From contig NZ_CP099734.1 in the NCBI RefSeq assembly GCF_025398175.1, positions 2,108,001 through 2,172,000 of the forward strand: 64,000 nucleotides of DNA, written 5' to 3'. Below, piece by piece: positions 1-9,662 of this stretch. Below the pieces are notes generated by a model. The model did no database searches. It worked only from the letters and a program-made list of their open reading frames with translations, and was not told the DNA's origin. This stretch comes from Photobacterium sp. TY1-4 (GTDB lineage: Bacteria; Pseudomonadota; Gammaproteobacteria; Enterobacterales; Vibrionaceae). A program made the position numbers and the translations under genes. Every line of letters starts with the position of its first letter. The stretch's first letter is position 1.

Positions 1-2866
1 GCGTCAGCAATTGACGGTGACGTATCGCTACCTTAAATGTCTGCCCCAGCTCATAGCGACCATAGAGGGCATGTCCGTCATCCCGGTTCAGGTAATACAA
101 ACCATCGAGGTAGAGATTTTGATACAACCAGCGTGCCTGCGCCTTCCAGGATTTGCTCCAGGCATCACGGGAAAAAACATCGGCGCTAAGCCGCACATAC
201 GGCCGGGTTTGAGTGTCACCATCCGAGAAAGACTGCTTCAGACCGGCTTTGAAATAGTAATTCCAGTGCTTGAATGGCTGGTATACAAGCCCCAAATCCA
301 ATTCGTTGCTGGCCTGACTGCCACTCTCCGCACGGTACTGGCCACTGTGCAACCCGGCAATCGACAGCGCACTACGCGGCAGCCAGGTATCATCGAGATA
401 ATAACGAGCCTCCTCGTAAAGGAAAAAATCCCCGGTGCTGTCTGAATAGCCGGGAACGGCCTGCCCGTTACTCTCCCCAATCCAGCCGGCGACGGTGAAT
501 TTCCAGCCCTGCTCCAAATCGCGATGGGCACGACGGAAATAATCCAGCTGTTGCTGCTGACGCACTTCCAGGGATGAGCTGACAGCCAGCTGATCGATAT
601 TCTCCGCATAAATTTCAGCGGCCCGGACTTTCCGACCATTTTCAGCCGCCACTCGGGCATATTCGGATTTTAAAATCAGATCGTGGCGGTACGGCTCAAC
701 CTGAACCGCTTGCCGAAACAGTTTCTCCGCCAAGAACGGCTGTGTCGGCGCCAGCAAATAACCGAGTTCGGCACTCATGGTACCGCGCTGATCATCGGCA
801 TCATTCGCCACAACCGCTGCCGTCAGCGCTGCCAGTTCCTGCGTATCCCCTGCCGCCAGGTAACGCTCCCCCAGTTGCCTGGCGATTTGCGGTGATGGCG
901 CCCAGTGGAAGGCCTGTTTCAACCGCATGTCAAACACCCGCTGATCATTCAGCTCTGCGGCAAGATTCAGCCCGAGCAGCCACCAATATGGGTTTTCCCG
1001 GTCAAAGTTGGTGTTGCGCCAGTACGACTCAGCCAGCTCGAACTCACCGACTTCATACAGGGTACGAATGTAGAGATAACGATCCCCATCAGGCAGGAGT
1101 GCAGCATCAATGTTGCGCCAGTACGGATAGCTTTTCGAATAAGCTTGGGCCTGCGCATACCAGCGGGCAACAATGGTACTCTCCTCCAGGCTCGGGTTGG
1201 CCGGCAATGCCGCGGCATATCGTGTTGCAGCCGCTTCAGGTTGTTCCGCTGCCAGGCAATACGCCACCACCCGCCGGGCAAATACAGTGACGGAATAACG
1301 ATCCCGCGGAGTCAACGCATCACATTTTTCCTGGATCTGCCATTTATAAGGGCCGATTTTTGCGTTCGGTGCCAGCGCGCTGTTCAGCCGTTCGATATCG
1401 GCCACCGAAAACCAGGCGACATTCTGATAGGCCAGCGTCGCCGCCCGACCCACTAAGTTTGAGTGTTTGAGAAAAGCCTTCGGCGTCGTTTGCAGTCCCG
1501 CAATAAACATTTCGGCCTGCCGTGCCGGTTGCGGTTCAGGCAACGTACTGAGGGTATACGTTGCCGCGTCGAGATACACTACGTTGCGCGTGCGCTGATA
1601 CAATTCAAACTGAACTTGTGCCGCATCCTGTCCCATCCCCGCCTGACGCATCGCCTCCGCCAGGGCTTTACGATCGCCTTCGCGCCGACTGTGTTGCAAC
1701 AATGCAATGATCTGCGGCCACTCCCCTTGTTGCTGATAGTGCTCGACCAGCACCGCACGACGCTTGCGCGCCAGTCCCGGCGATTGAAAAGACTGTTTGG
1801 CCAACAAGGAATAAGCCCCGAGAGATTCCGCCAGCGCCAGCCATTTGGCCGGGTTATCCTCGATCGAACACTGCGCCAGCATCGCACGGGCCCGGGGATT
1901 GTCATTCACTTGCGCAAGCCGCGTCACCTCTTTCAGACACGGACTCAGTACCCGGCTCTCCTCGGTGATTTGCTGAAGCTGCGCGGTGCTGAGCGCATTC
2001 AAACGAGTCAGCTGTTCCCGGTGTCGGTCGGTGATCAGTCCGGCCTGGGCCAAATCGTTGAGCACCGTTTTGGCCTCCTCGAGCCGGTTGGTATTCAGCA
2101 ACCCATCGACATAGCTTTCCCACAAACCCGTTTTCACCGCCACATCGGTGATCCCGACCACGGTCCGGCGAAACGGCGCGGCCTGCCCCAGGCTCACATA
2201 CATCTGCGCCAGGTACGCCAGGTCTTTTGCACTGGCCTGCTGTTGTTCTACAAAGCGCTCGAGAATCGCCACCGATTGCGGATAGCGCTGTAGTTGGTAC
2301 AGGGTATACGCCTCAAACCGCTTGGCCTCGTCAGATTTAAACCGCTCCAGCTGCTTCAGGCTCCAGTTCAGTGCTTGCGTTGCCCCTTTGCGACTTTCGA
2401 TCGCATAGAGATGGGTCAGATACCATTGCTGGATCTGGGCATCACTCAGCCCCTCGGTCATAGCCTCAAGCTCAAACGGCGCGTACAGCTGGGCATTGCC
2501 TGAAGCCTGCAACCTCAGCGTCAGTAATAAATCCCCGCGCTGATCGGCCGGGATCTGCTTGACCAGATGCTCAAGCTCTTCTTCCGGCCGCCCGGCCTTC
2601 ACACTCAACGTATAGGCATATTTCAAGAAAGGGACATGGCCCGGGATCAGCGTCAGGGCCCGGTTGACCTCTGCCAGCGCGGCCTCATAGTCCTGCTGCT
2701 GCTCTTTGCGAAAAGCTTTATCGATATAAGGAAAAGTACGAAATTGCTGATATTCCGTGAGCCCCTGATAAATATCATCCGCAGGCTCAGCAGCACGGGC
2801 AAAGCCTGTCCACCCTGCCAGGTGAACCACCACCACCATCAATCCAACCACCAGGCCGCGTGTCAT
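1..2866 (-). CDS. nfrA: NfrA-like outer-membrane TPR protein (N4 adsorption protein A type), partial
   Basis: The minus-strand frame is open from the ATG at 2866 to the window edge (about 955 codons), so the C-terminus is missing. The protein starts with an N-terminal signal peptide (hydrophobic GLVVGLMVVVVHLAGW, then an ARA-AE cleavage-like site). Helical TPR-like repeats follow through most of the length. The last visible residues (RYELGQTF region) resemble the C-terminal barrel part of NfrA. The E. coli protein is about 990 residues, so only a few tens of residues should be lost. NfrA is the outer-membrane partner that exports the glycan made by NfrB and serves as the phage N4 receptor. 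The start codon overlaps the nfrB stop as ATGA, which indicates translational coupling as the third gene of the operon. The assignment rests on gene order, length and TPR character. Confidence 0.8.
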   Translation of the reverse strand, partial: MTRGLVVGLMVVVVHLAGWTGFARAAEPADDIYQGLTEYQQFRTFPYIDKAFRKEQQQDYEAALAEVNRALTLIPGHVPFLKYAYTLSVKAGRPEEELEHLVKQIPADQRGDLLLTLRLQASGNAQLYAPFELEAMTEGLSDAQIQQWYLTHLYAIESRKGATQALNWSLKQLERFKSDEAKRFEAYTLYQLQRYPQSVAILERFVEQQQASAKDLAYLAQMYVSLGQAAPFRRTVVGITDVAVKTGLWESYVDGLLNTNRLEEAKTVLNDLAQAGLITDRHREQLTRLNALSTAQLQQITEESRVLSPCLKEVTRLAQVNDNPRARAMLAQCSIEDNPAKWLALAESLGAYSLLAKQSFQSPGLARKRRAVLVEHYQQQGEWPQIIALLQHSRREGDRKALAEAMRQAGMGQDAAQVQFELYQRTRNVVYLDAATYTLSTLPEPQPARQAEMFIAGLQTTPKAFLKHSNLVGRAATLAYQNVAWFSVADIERLNSALAPNAKIGPYKWQIQEKCDALTPRDRYSVTVFARRVVAYCLAAEQPEAAATRYAAALPANPSLEESTIVARWYAQAQAYSKSYPYWRNIDAALLPDGDRYLYIRTLYEVGEFELAESYWRNTNFDRENPYWWLLGLNLAAELNDQRVFDMRLKQAFHWAPSPQIARQLGERYLAAGDTQELAALTAAVVANDADDQRGTMSAELGYLLAPTQPFLAEKLFRQAVQVEPYRHDLILKSEYARVAAENGRKVRAAEIYAENIDQLAVSSSLEVRQQQQLDYFRRAHRDLEQGWKFTVAGWIGESNGQAVPGYSDSTGDFFLYEEARYYLDDTWLPRSALSIAGLHSGQYRAESGSQASNELDLGLVYQPFKHWNYYFKAGLKQSFSDGDTQTRPYVRLSADVFSRDAWSKSWKAQARWLYQNLYLDGLYYLNRDDGHALYGRYELGQTFKVAIRHRQLLT

Positions 2867-5064
2867 GGTTGCCGCTCCCGGTACTGCTCGATCAGTTGTG
2901 CAATCGTCCGCTGCTGCTTGGCCTGAAGCTGTAGTGCCTGCTGTACGCCGGCTTCCGAGACATAACCACGGCTGATCAGAAACGCCCCCAGACTCTGATC
3001 ATCGACCGACTCAAAAACCAGGATCGCCTGGTTCAACACCGCCGGCTCAATTTGCCGGGACGAGAGCAAGCAGGCGCCCAACTGGCATTGCGAGGCATAA
3101 TAGCTGTCCAGGATCATTTGCTGTTGTTCCGGCGAGATCACCCCGTCATTCATCGCCGCCGTCAGGGCCGGAGTCGGATTGGTCTCCTTTACCGCCAGAT
3201 ACCAGTAGCGCAGTCCCAGGGTCACTGCGCCGTTAGTGGTGATCACCCACTGTGCCGGGCGTTTGAGTCGACGCTCAATCGCTGCCAGCGCGACCGGGCT
3301 GAGGGCCGATTCCTTCCCCAGGATCAAGATGTCGTTGTCCATCGCCACAGGTAAAACGGCATATTTGAGCGCCAGTTTCCTGGGCACCAGGGCAATCAGG
3401 CTTTCATCTAAGGTAAAAGGATCGCACGCCTGATAACCGGCATGATATTGCTGGGCAATCGCCATACTGAGTGCGTGATTGGTCACCAAGTGCGCGCACA
3501 CCAGATACATTCCCAACCGCTGATGTTGCGGACAGTCCAGGATCGCGCGATCCAACCGGCTCTGGCTCAGGTGGCCGTGCTCAACCAGGATCTGGCCGAG
3601 AGGGACTTTGCGCGATTCCATCGACACGCTGGGGAAATAATGCTCTGTTTTATCCCAGGCGACCCGGCGTGGATCGCCCTGCTGGATCACCTGATGCAGC
3701 GCCCGCAGGTTGGCCGAAAAGTTAATAATATTGCCCCACAGGATCCGGAGTAAAGACAGCCCACCTTCCCGGTAGCCATAATACTGGCTGACGAAATAGA
3801 ACCGCTGCAACAGTCGATTGAGCAGCAGCCCGGTATTGATATAGAGCAATGACCGGGTCAGGGCATCATCGGTAATAATCGACATAAACCGGTAACTGTC
3901 GTCCGACAGATAACTGTAGATCAGCAGGGAAAGCAGTTGCAGCAACAACAGCATGGCCAGAAAACCGGCGGTATTGTTGACCAGCCCACGCCGGTCCCGC
4001 CACAGAAAATAATTAACCCGCCAGTCTTTGGTCCACTTATGGGTTTTAAAGCCCTGAAACACAATACCAATGATCCAACGGCTCTTTTGCCGCACGGCGG
4101 TATGATAGGTATCCGGAAAGTGCTCACGCACACACACCACACTGCCTTCGCGCATCGACACCCCGCGCGCGTCCTCCCTCAGCGTGGTTTGCTCCCGATC
4201 TTCGACCGGAAAACGAACAAAAATTTCATTCATGCCCCACTGTTTGAGACGAAAGCCGATATCGTAGTCTTCGGTCAGCGACTGAACATCAAACGGCAAC
4301 CCGTCTCCTTCCACCAACAGCCTTAAGATCGCCTGGCGGCTAAAACAAGTACCGACGCCGGCGCTGGGCACCTGGCCGGCAATGGCTTCGCGCACCACAA
4401 CATCCTTGCCGTGCAGCTCGGCAAACTCATCGGCATAGTGACCCGGCGTCATCTCGTACCATTTTCGGGTATAGGGATAAACCGGCAACTGGATCAGATC
4501 TTTACCGGGCAACAGGTAGTTAAACAGCCGCAGTTCCATCGGCGACAAAATATCTTCAGCGTCATGGAGAATAAATCCGACGAATTCCAGCTTGGCTTTT
4601 GTCTCAAACTCAACAATGGAGGCAATGATGTTATTGAGACAATCCGCTTTGCTGGTCGGCCCCGGCCGGGCACAGACGACTTTATGAACATGGGGATAAC
4701 GCGCGCACACGCTATCGACATCTTGCTGGGTTTGCGGATCATTGGGATAGGTGCCGACAAAAATCTGGTAATTTTCATAATCCAGTTTTGACGCGGCCAG
4801 CTCAGCCATTTTGTCGATCACTCCGTGCTCCTGCCAGGCCGGCACCATGATCGCCAACGGCTGCTCGGCTTTGGTGTAGAGCTCTACCGCCTGCTTGCGA
4901 GTGTATTTCTTATAGACAGTGTTTGAGCGCCAGGCGCGCCGTACCCAATAGCACAGGTCAATGAAGAGATCGTCGAGGCCACAGATCATCAAGGTGATCA
5001 TCAGCACAATCAGCACTGACTTCAGGCCATAGAGATACGTAACGAAGAAATCAAACCAGCTCAT
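2863..5064 (-). CDS. nfrB: NfrB-like inner-membrane glycosyltransferase with C-terminal MshEN (c-di-GMP-binding type) repeats
   Basis: This 733-residue protein is close to the E. coli NfrB length (about 745). Near the N-terminus is a membrane segment (LKSVLIVLMITLMICGL). A family-2 glycosyltransferase domain follows, with HDAED (DxD-type metal site), TEDYDIGFR and QKSRWIIG (QxxRW) motifs, then further membrane segments (FLAMLLLLQLLSLLIYSYL). The C-terminal third carries MshEN-type repeats, for example PLGQILVEHGHLS, RLGMYLV and SLGAFLISRGYVS. In E. coli this domain makes NfrB respond to c-di-GMP and assemble an N-acetylmannosamine-containing glycan. I chose the ATG at 5064 (MSWFDFF) because an AGGTG sits just upstream. 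A longer start at 5091 would lie deeper inside wecB. It overlaps wecB by 14 bp and nfrA by 4 bp. Confidence 0.88.
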   Translation of the reverse strand: MSWFDFFVTYLYGLKSVLIVLMITLMICGLDDLFIDLCYWVRRAWRSNTVYKKYTRKQAVELYTKAEQPLAIMVPAWQEHGVIDKMAELAASKLDYENYQIFVGTYPNDPQTQQDVDSVCARYPHVHKVVCARPGPTSKADCLNNIIASIVEFETKAKLEFVGFILHDAEDILSPMELRLFNYLLPGKDLIQLPVYPYTRKWYEMTPGHYADEFAELHGKDVVVREAIAGQVPSAGVGTCFSRQAILRLLVEGDGLPFDVQSLTEDYDIGFRLKQWGMNEIFVRFPVEDREQTTLREDARGVSMREGSVVCVREHFPDTYHTAVRQKSRWIIGIVFQGFKTHKWTKDWRVNYFLWRDRRGLVNNTAGFLAMLLLLQLLSLLIYSYLSDDSYRFMSIITDDALTRSLLYINTGLLLNRLLQRFYFVSQYYGYREGGLSLLRILWGNIINFSANLRALHQVIQQGDPRRVAWDKTEHYFPSVSMESRKVPLGQILVEHGHLSQSRLDRAILDCPQHQRLGMYLVCAHLVTNHALSMAIAQQYHAGYQACDPFTLDESLIALVPRKLALKYAVLPVAMDNDILILGKESALSPVALAAIERRLKRPAQWVITTNGAVTLGLRYWYLAVKETNPTPALTAAMNDGVISPEQQQMILDSYYASQCQLGACLLSSRQIEPAVLNQAILVFESVDDQSLGAFLISRGYVSEAGVQQALQLQAKQQRTIAQLIEQYRERQP

Positions 5065-6142
5065 CAAACACCTGCTGCACCGCTTCGGCAATCAGGCGGG
5101 CGGCCTGACCGCTGCCATACGGGTTGATGACCCCCTTTGCCCGCCCCTGCGCCAACAACAATTCCGCCGCTGAGACAATTCGCGCCACATCCGTGGCTCC
5201 GGCCAGCTGCGACAGCCCCATCGCCAGCGCTTCCGGGCGCTCGGTGGTTTCACGAAGCACCACCACCCGGGTGCCGAAGGTCGGCGCTTCTTCCTGGATC
5301 CCGCCCGAATCAGTCAATACCAACGCCGACTGCGCCAGCACCTGTTGCAGCGCAACATAATCGAGCGGTGGCACCACGGATGCTGCCGGGCAGTCCGCCA
5401 GACCCGTCATCACAGCTTGTTTCACGGCCGGATTGGGATGGGTTGCAACCATAAATGTCAGGTCCGGCTGTTGTTGGCTCAACGCTTTAATCGCAGTACA
5501 AATCGTCGGGATCGCGGCCCAGTTTTCACGCCGGTGGGCCGTGACCAGCACTTGATTGGTCTCACCAGCGGTAATCGTGCCACTTGCCAGCAGGTACTGC
5601 TGGGCATCAATGGCTGTATTTCCGGTGACGAGAATCGTTTCCCCGCTGACGCCTTCTTGCAGCAAAGCCAGCTCGGCCGCCCGGGTCGGGGCAAAATGAC
5701 GGTTGGCAATTTTCGCAACCAAGACGCGATTGAGCTCTTCGGGAAATGGGTGATGCAAATCGCCGGAACGCAGCCCGGCCTCGACATGACCGATCACCGG
5801 GACTTGATGGTAGAAAGCAGCCAGCGCGCCGGCGAGGGTCGAACTGGTATCGCCATGGACCAGGACACACTGATACGTCTTGTGGCTGAGTTGCTGATCA
5901 ATATGATTGACCAGCCCCCCCAGCAGGGCCGGCAGGCCCGTTCCTGCCGGACGCTCGAAGACAACATCGGGCTGGATGCCAAACACCGCAAAGGTTTGTG
6001 CTGCCAGCGAATCATGCTGCCCGGTATGACACCAATCGATGGCATGTCCGCTGTTTTTAAAGGCCTGATAGACCGGCGCCATTTTGATAATTTCCGGCCG
6101 GGTTCCCGTCACGATCAGGATTTCATGCGCGTATTTCTTCAT
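5051..6142 (-). CDS. wecB: UDP-N-acetylglucosamine 2-epimerase (non-hydrolysing)
   Basis: This 363-residue cytoplasmic enzyme interconverts UDP-GlcNAc and UDP-ManNAc. Family hallmarks visible are the N-terminal TGTRPEIIKMAP, CVLVHGDTSSTLAG, HVEAGLRSGD with FPEELNR, VTAHRRENW, and LTDSGGIQEEAP with RETTERPEA in the UDP-binding half. The ATG at 6142 was chosen because GAGGGGA lies 3-8 bases upstream. An upstream in-frame ATG at 6160 lacks such a site. It is first in an operon with nfrB and nfrA (overlaps of 14 and 4 bp). The NfrAB glycan needs UDP-ManNAc, so this is probably a dedicated copy for that polymer rather than the enterobacterial common antigen gene. The gene symbol follows family membership. 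Confidence 0.92.
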   Translation of the reverse strand: MKKYAHEILIVTGTRPEIIKMAPVYQAFKNSGHAIDWCHTGQHDSLAAQTFAVFGIQPDVVFERPAGTGLPALLGGLVNHIDQQLSHKTYQCVLVHGDTSSTLAGALAAFYHQVPVIGHVEAGLRSGDLHHPFPEELNRVLVAKIANRHFAPTRAAELALLQEGVSGETILVTGNTAIDAQQYLLASGTITAGETNQVLVTAHRRENWAAIPTICTAIKALSQQQPDLTFMVATHPNPAVKQAVMTGLADCPAASVVPPLDYVALQQVLAQSALVLTDSGGIQEEAPTFGTRVVVLRETTERPEALAMGLSQLAGATDVARIVSAAELLLAQGRAKGVINPYGSGQAARLIAEAVQQVFDELV

Positions 6143-6202
6143 GACTCCCCTCAACAACATTCAATATGGCCATGTAATGAACGCCAGCGACTCTCCTGGG
6201 GT

Positions 6203-6598
6203 TCAGACTTTGAAATGCCCCATCGAATCGGCATCGATCTCTTTGGGGTTCAGGCCATATTCATTCGCGCCGGGCTGGCTGTCCTGAACGAAAAAATACA
6301 CCAGTACAATCGTGCCGATGAGCGGGATCAGCGCCAGCAGCATCCACCAACCCTGACGCCCGATGTCATGCAGGCGACGTACGCCAACCGCAATACTGGG
6401 GAGCAACACCGCCAGGGAGTAGATACTGGCCAGCATGCCGGCCCCTTCGCCGCTGGCCGGACTGCCGATCAGCTTATCGACCCCCGTCAGGGTGAGACTG
6501 ATCAGAAGATTGAACAGAAAAAAATACCAGTATTCCTGCCGCCGTGCCCGGCCCCGAAAGACCGCGTAATTTTTCAGCACATAAAGATACCAATGCAT
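6203..6598 (-). CDS. DUF805 family inner-membrane protein
   Basis: This 131-residue small membrane protein has the DUF805 pattern: an N-terminal WYLYVLKNYAVFRGRARRQEYW segment, then four hydrophobic helices, with GVRRLHDIGRQGWW between the second and third. E. coli YhaH and YhaI are relatives with no established biochemical role. An AGGCAGG lies about 6 bases before the ATG. It sits 60 bp upstream of wecB on the same strand, so it could be co-transcribed with the glycan operon, but nothing links it to that function. The 217 bp on its upstream side (6599-6815) hold no convincing gene. Confidence 0.85.
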   Translation of the reverse strand: MHWYLYVLKNYAVFRGRARRQEYWYFFLFNLLISLTLTGVDKLIGSPASGEGAGMLASIYSLAVLLPSIAVGVRRLHDIGRQGWWMLLALIPLIGTIVLVYFFVQDSQPGANEYGLNPKEIDADSMGHFKV

Positions 6599-6815
6599 TG
6601 TTTTACCTGCCTGAGAGGACCTACTGAAAGTATATCCAGCCAGAACTTGGACCGTTTCTCTGTTCTAAAACAGCCGGCGTTTTTGGCTGCGATGAAGTTT
6701 CTGACGGCGATGAAGGTTCGGCGTGGGCTGCCTGCCCCCGACGCACAGGATGGCTTCAGGAGGTGGATGCAGGGGGTTGATGCAGGCAGCCTTTCAGGGA
6801 ACAGCGAGGCGAGGG

Positions 6816-7718
6816 TTAAAAATAGTGATTCATCGACAGGTAGCGGTTGCGGATATGTTCAATCAGCAAACGTATTTTTTGTGAGGGCTGACGGGTATAG
6901 GGATACACCGCGTAAATGCCCAGTTTTTTGCCGACTTTGTCCGGAAACAGATCCACCAGTTTGCCTTCCATCACATCGTGATACACCAGGCAGCGCGGTA
7001 CATAGGCAATGCCATAACCGCCCAGGGCCGCTTTCCGTAAGGCTGCGGCGTTATCGGTTGAAAAGTTCCCGTTGACCCGCAGAATATAGTTGCCCTGCGA
7101 ACCGATGAACTCCCACTCCGCCGCCCCGGTGGTCTGATAAGCGTATTGCAAGCAATTATGATCGACCAGATCCTCCGGCTCCCGCGGCCGGCCACGGCGG
7201 CAGATATAAGCCGGGGCGGCGCAAATCACCCACTGGGAGTCGAGAATATGGCGGGCGATCAGGCTGGAATCTTCCAGATACCCGGTTCGGATCACCAGAT
7301 CATACCCATCTTCAATCAGGTCAACGAACCGGTTATCCAAAGACATATCGACGGTCAGACCAGGATGCAGGGTACAAAATTCAGCCACCGCGTCGGCCAG
7401 CAACAAGTCCCCGGAGATCGTCGGCACCGACATTTTGACGTGACCGCTGACTTTTTCGCCATATCCGCTGACGGCATCGACCGCTTCCAGTGCCGCCTGC
7501 TTCACATTTTTTGCACCTTGATAGAGCACTTTGCCCGCTTCACTCACGGTTAACTTCCGGGTCGTCCGGTACAACAGTTGGACCCCGAGATCTTCTTCCA
7601 GTCGAGCTATGCGCTTGCTAACCACTGAGTTCGTAAGGGAATTTAGCTCTGCCACCTTACTGAATGACCCACATTCCACTACCTGTGCAAACAGGATCAA
7701 ATCATCTGTCCTTGCCAT
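6816..7718 (-). CDS. LysR-family transcriptional regulator, divergent from lldP
   Basis: This 300-residue LTTR has an N-terminal winged helix-turn-helix (DDLILFAQVVECGSFSKVAE, then SKRIARLEEDLGVQLL) and a C-terminal periplasmic-binding-like effector domain from about residue 90. The effector domain contains the common DLVIRTGYLEDSSLIAR pattern of the AaeR/DmlR-like branch. It is transcribed away from the lactate permease gene across a 166-bp gap, the usual arrangement for an LTTR and its target. Control of lldP is therefore the simplest guess. The ribosome-binding site is weak (GGCGG). Confidence 0.88.
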   Translation of the reverse strand: MARTDDLILFAQVVECGSFSKVAELNSLTNSVVSKRIARLEEDLGVQLLYRTTRKLTVSEAGKVLYQGAKNVKQAALEAVDAVSGYGEKVSGHVKMSVPTISGDLLLADAVAEFCTLHPGLTVDMSLDNRFVDLIEDGYDLVIRTGYLEDSSLIARHILDSQWVICAAPAYICRRGRPREPEDLVDHNCLQYAYQTTGAAEWEFIGSQGNYILRVNGNFSTDNAAALRKAALGGYGIAYVPRCLVYHDVMEGKLVDLFPDKVGKKLGIYAVYPYTRQPSQKIRLLIEHIRNRYLSMNHYF

Positions 7719-7884
7719 AAGCCGCCGTTATTTATCTAGATTTGGAATTAATCTTTTTCATTATTTCCCTATATCAGAAAAAAATAAAGCGTCATCATCA
7801 CACCGTATTAACAAAAGCATCACAACCAATAACACTTAAAACTGAACCTCAGACAAACAACATCGCTGTACGAAGGAAGTACTC

Positions 7885-9579
7885 ATGAACGATACCCTAC
7901 TCGCACTCCTGGCGTTCTCCCCGATCGTGGTGGCCGCCGTGCTGCTGGTCGGCCTGAACTGGCCGGCGAAACGTGCCATGCCCGTGGCTTTTCTGCTCAC
8001 CGTCGCCATCGCCCTGCTGGCCTGGGACATGTCCGCAACCCGCGTGTTTGCTTCAACGCTGCAAGGACTGGCCATCACCGTATCCGTGCTCTGGATTGTC
8101 TTCGGTGCCATATTTCTGCTCAACACGCTAAAGCATACCGGCGCCATCACCACCATTCGCAATGCCTTCACGGATATTTCTGCTGACCGGCGAATTCAGG
8201 CCATTATCATTGCCTGGTGCTTCGGCTCTTTCATCGAAGGCGCATCCGGTTTCGGGACCCCTGCTGCAATTGCTGCCCCTCTTTTGGTTGCCATCGGTTT
8301 TCCAGCACTTGCCGCCGTCCTGATGGGCATGATGATCCAGTCCACCCCGGTCTCTTTCGGTGCCGTGGGCACGCCTATTATTGTCGGTGTCAACAAAGGT
8401 CTGGATACCCACAACATTACTGAAGCCCTGGCAAATAATGGCGCTAGCTGGGATTTCTACCTGCAGCAAATCACCACCAACGTGGCGCTGATCCATGCCA
8501 GCGTGGGCACCCTGATGCCAGTCCTGATGGCGATGATGCTGACCCGCTTCTTCGGCAAGAACAAGAGCTGGACCGAAGGCCTGGATATTCTGCCTTTCGC
8601 CCTGTTTGCCGGGGTCGCCTTCACGGTACCGTATGCGCTGACCGGCGTGCTGCTGGGTCCGGAATTCCCGTCACTGATTGGCGGTCTGGTCGGGCTGGCG
8701 ATTGTCGTTACCGCAGCCAAAAAAGGGTTTCTGGTACCGAAGTCTCAGTGGGATTTTGAAAGCGAAGAAAAATGGCCGCAAGAGTGGCTGGGATCGCTGA
8801 AAATGGATATCAAAGAAACGCAGGGCAAACCGATGAGCCTGGCGCTGGCCTGGGCCCCATACGTCCTGCTGGCCGTGATCCTGGTTGCCAGCCGGGTCAG
8901 TGCTGATTTCAAAGGCTTTTTGGTCAGTATTAGCCTCTCTTTCTCCAACATTCTGGGCGAGAGCGGGATCAGCGCTGCCATCCAGCCGCTGTACCTGCCG
9001 GGCGGGATCCTGGTGTTTGTTGCCCTGCTTGCGGTCCTGCTGCAATCACGCAAGCTCTCACCGATGGTGCAGGCGTTTCATGAATCGAGCAAAACCCTGG
9101 TGGGCGCTGGTTTCGTCCTGATCTTCACCATCCCGATGGTGCGTATCTTCATCAACTCAGGCGTCAATGGTGCCGATCTGGCCAGTATGCCGGTGACTAC
9201 GGCAAACTTTGCATCGAATCTGGTCGGTGATCTGTTCCCGGCGCTGAGCGCAACCATCGGTGCTCTGGGTGCCTTCATCGCCGGTTCGAACACGGTCTCG
9301 AACATGATGTTCAGCCAGTTCCAGTTCGAAGTGGCGCAAACCCTGACCATCTCCAGTGCCGCCGTGGTCGCCCTGCAAGCGGTCGGCGCAGCCGCCGGGA
9401 ACATGATTGCGATCCACAACGTGGTTGCAGCCTCGGCGACGGTTGGCCTGCTGGGCCGCGAAGGGGCCACCCTGCGTAAAACCGTGATCCCGACGTTCTA
9501 CTACCTGGTGGTGACCGGAATCATTGGCCTGGTGCTGATCTACGGCTTCCAGATCACGGATGCACTGATGACCCCATAA
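7885..9579 (+). CDS. lldP: L-lactate permease
   Basis: This 564-residue polytopic inner-membrane protein belongs to the lactate permease family, which imports lactate (also glycolate in E. coli) with protons. Family signatures include the N-terminal [24 protein letters not shown], the glycine-rich [33 protein letters not shown], and near the C-terminus [17 protein letters not shown] with [15 protein letters not shown] strong AAGGA lies 8 bases before the ATG. No lactate dehydrogenase gene adjoins it. The only related enzyme in the window is the ydiJ-type dehydrogenase at the far right. The gene ends in a strong hairpin terminator. Confidence 0.95.
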   Translation: MNDTLLALLAFSPIVVAAVLLVGLNWPAKRAMPVAFLLTVAIALLAWDMSATRVFASTLQGLAITVSVLWIVFGAIFLLNTLKHTGAITTIRNAFTDISADRRIQAIIIAWCFGSFIEGASGFGTPAAIAAPLLVAIGFPALAAVLMGMMIQSTPVSFGAVGTPIIVGVNKGLDTHNITEALANNGASWDFYLQQITTNVALIHASVGTLMPVLMAMMLTRFFGKNKSWTEGLDILPFALFAGVAFTVPYALTGVLLGPEFPSLIGGLVGLAIVVTAAKKGFLVPKSQWDFESEEKWPQEWLGSLKMDIKETQGKPMSLALAWAPYVLLAVILVASRVSADFKGFLVSISLSFSNILGESGISAAIQPLYLPGGILVFVALLAVLLQSRKLSPMVQAFHESSKTLVGAGFVLIFTIPMVRIFINSGVNGADLASMPVTTANFASNLVGDLFPALSATIGALGAFIAGSNTVSNMMFSQFQFEVAQTLTISSAAVVALQAVGAAAGNMIAIHNVVAASATVGLLGREGATLRKTVIPTFYYLVVTGIIGLVLIYGFQITDALMTP

Positions 9580-9602
9580 ACCCGGTCCGCGGTGCAACTC
9601 CC

Positions 9603-9634
9603 AAGCGGCTGAAGCGTATGCTTCAGTCGCTTTT
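9603..9634 (+). terminator. Rho-independent terminator of lldP
   Basis: A 13-bp stem with one G-T wobble (AAGCGGCTGAAGC, loop GTAT, GCTTCAGTCGCTT) is followed by TTTTC. It starts 24 bp after the lldP stop. Confidence 0.85.
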
Positions 9635-9662
9635 CTGTCTGCCGCTGACCCGATGATGACCG

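Noticed and set aside
1463..2293. 276-codon plus-strand open frame opposite nfrA
   Set aside because: The minus strand reads continuously as a TPR protein coupled to nfrB, so this is a shadow.
5345..7075. 576-codon plus-strand open frame opposite wecB and the DUF805 gene
   Set aside because: It is antisense to three well-supported genes, with low-complexity His/Gln/Arg composition typical of shadow frames and no domain.
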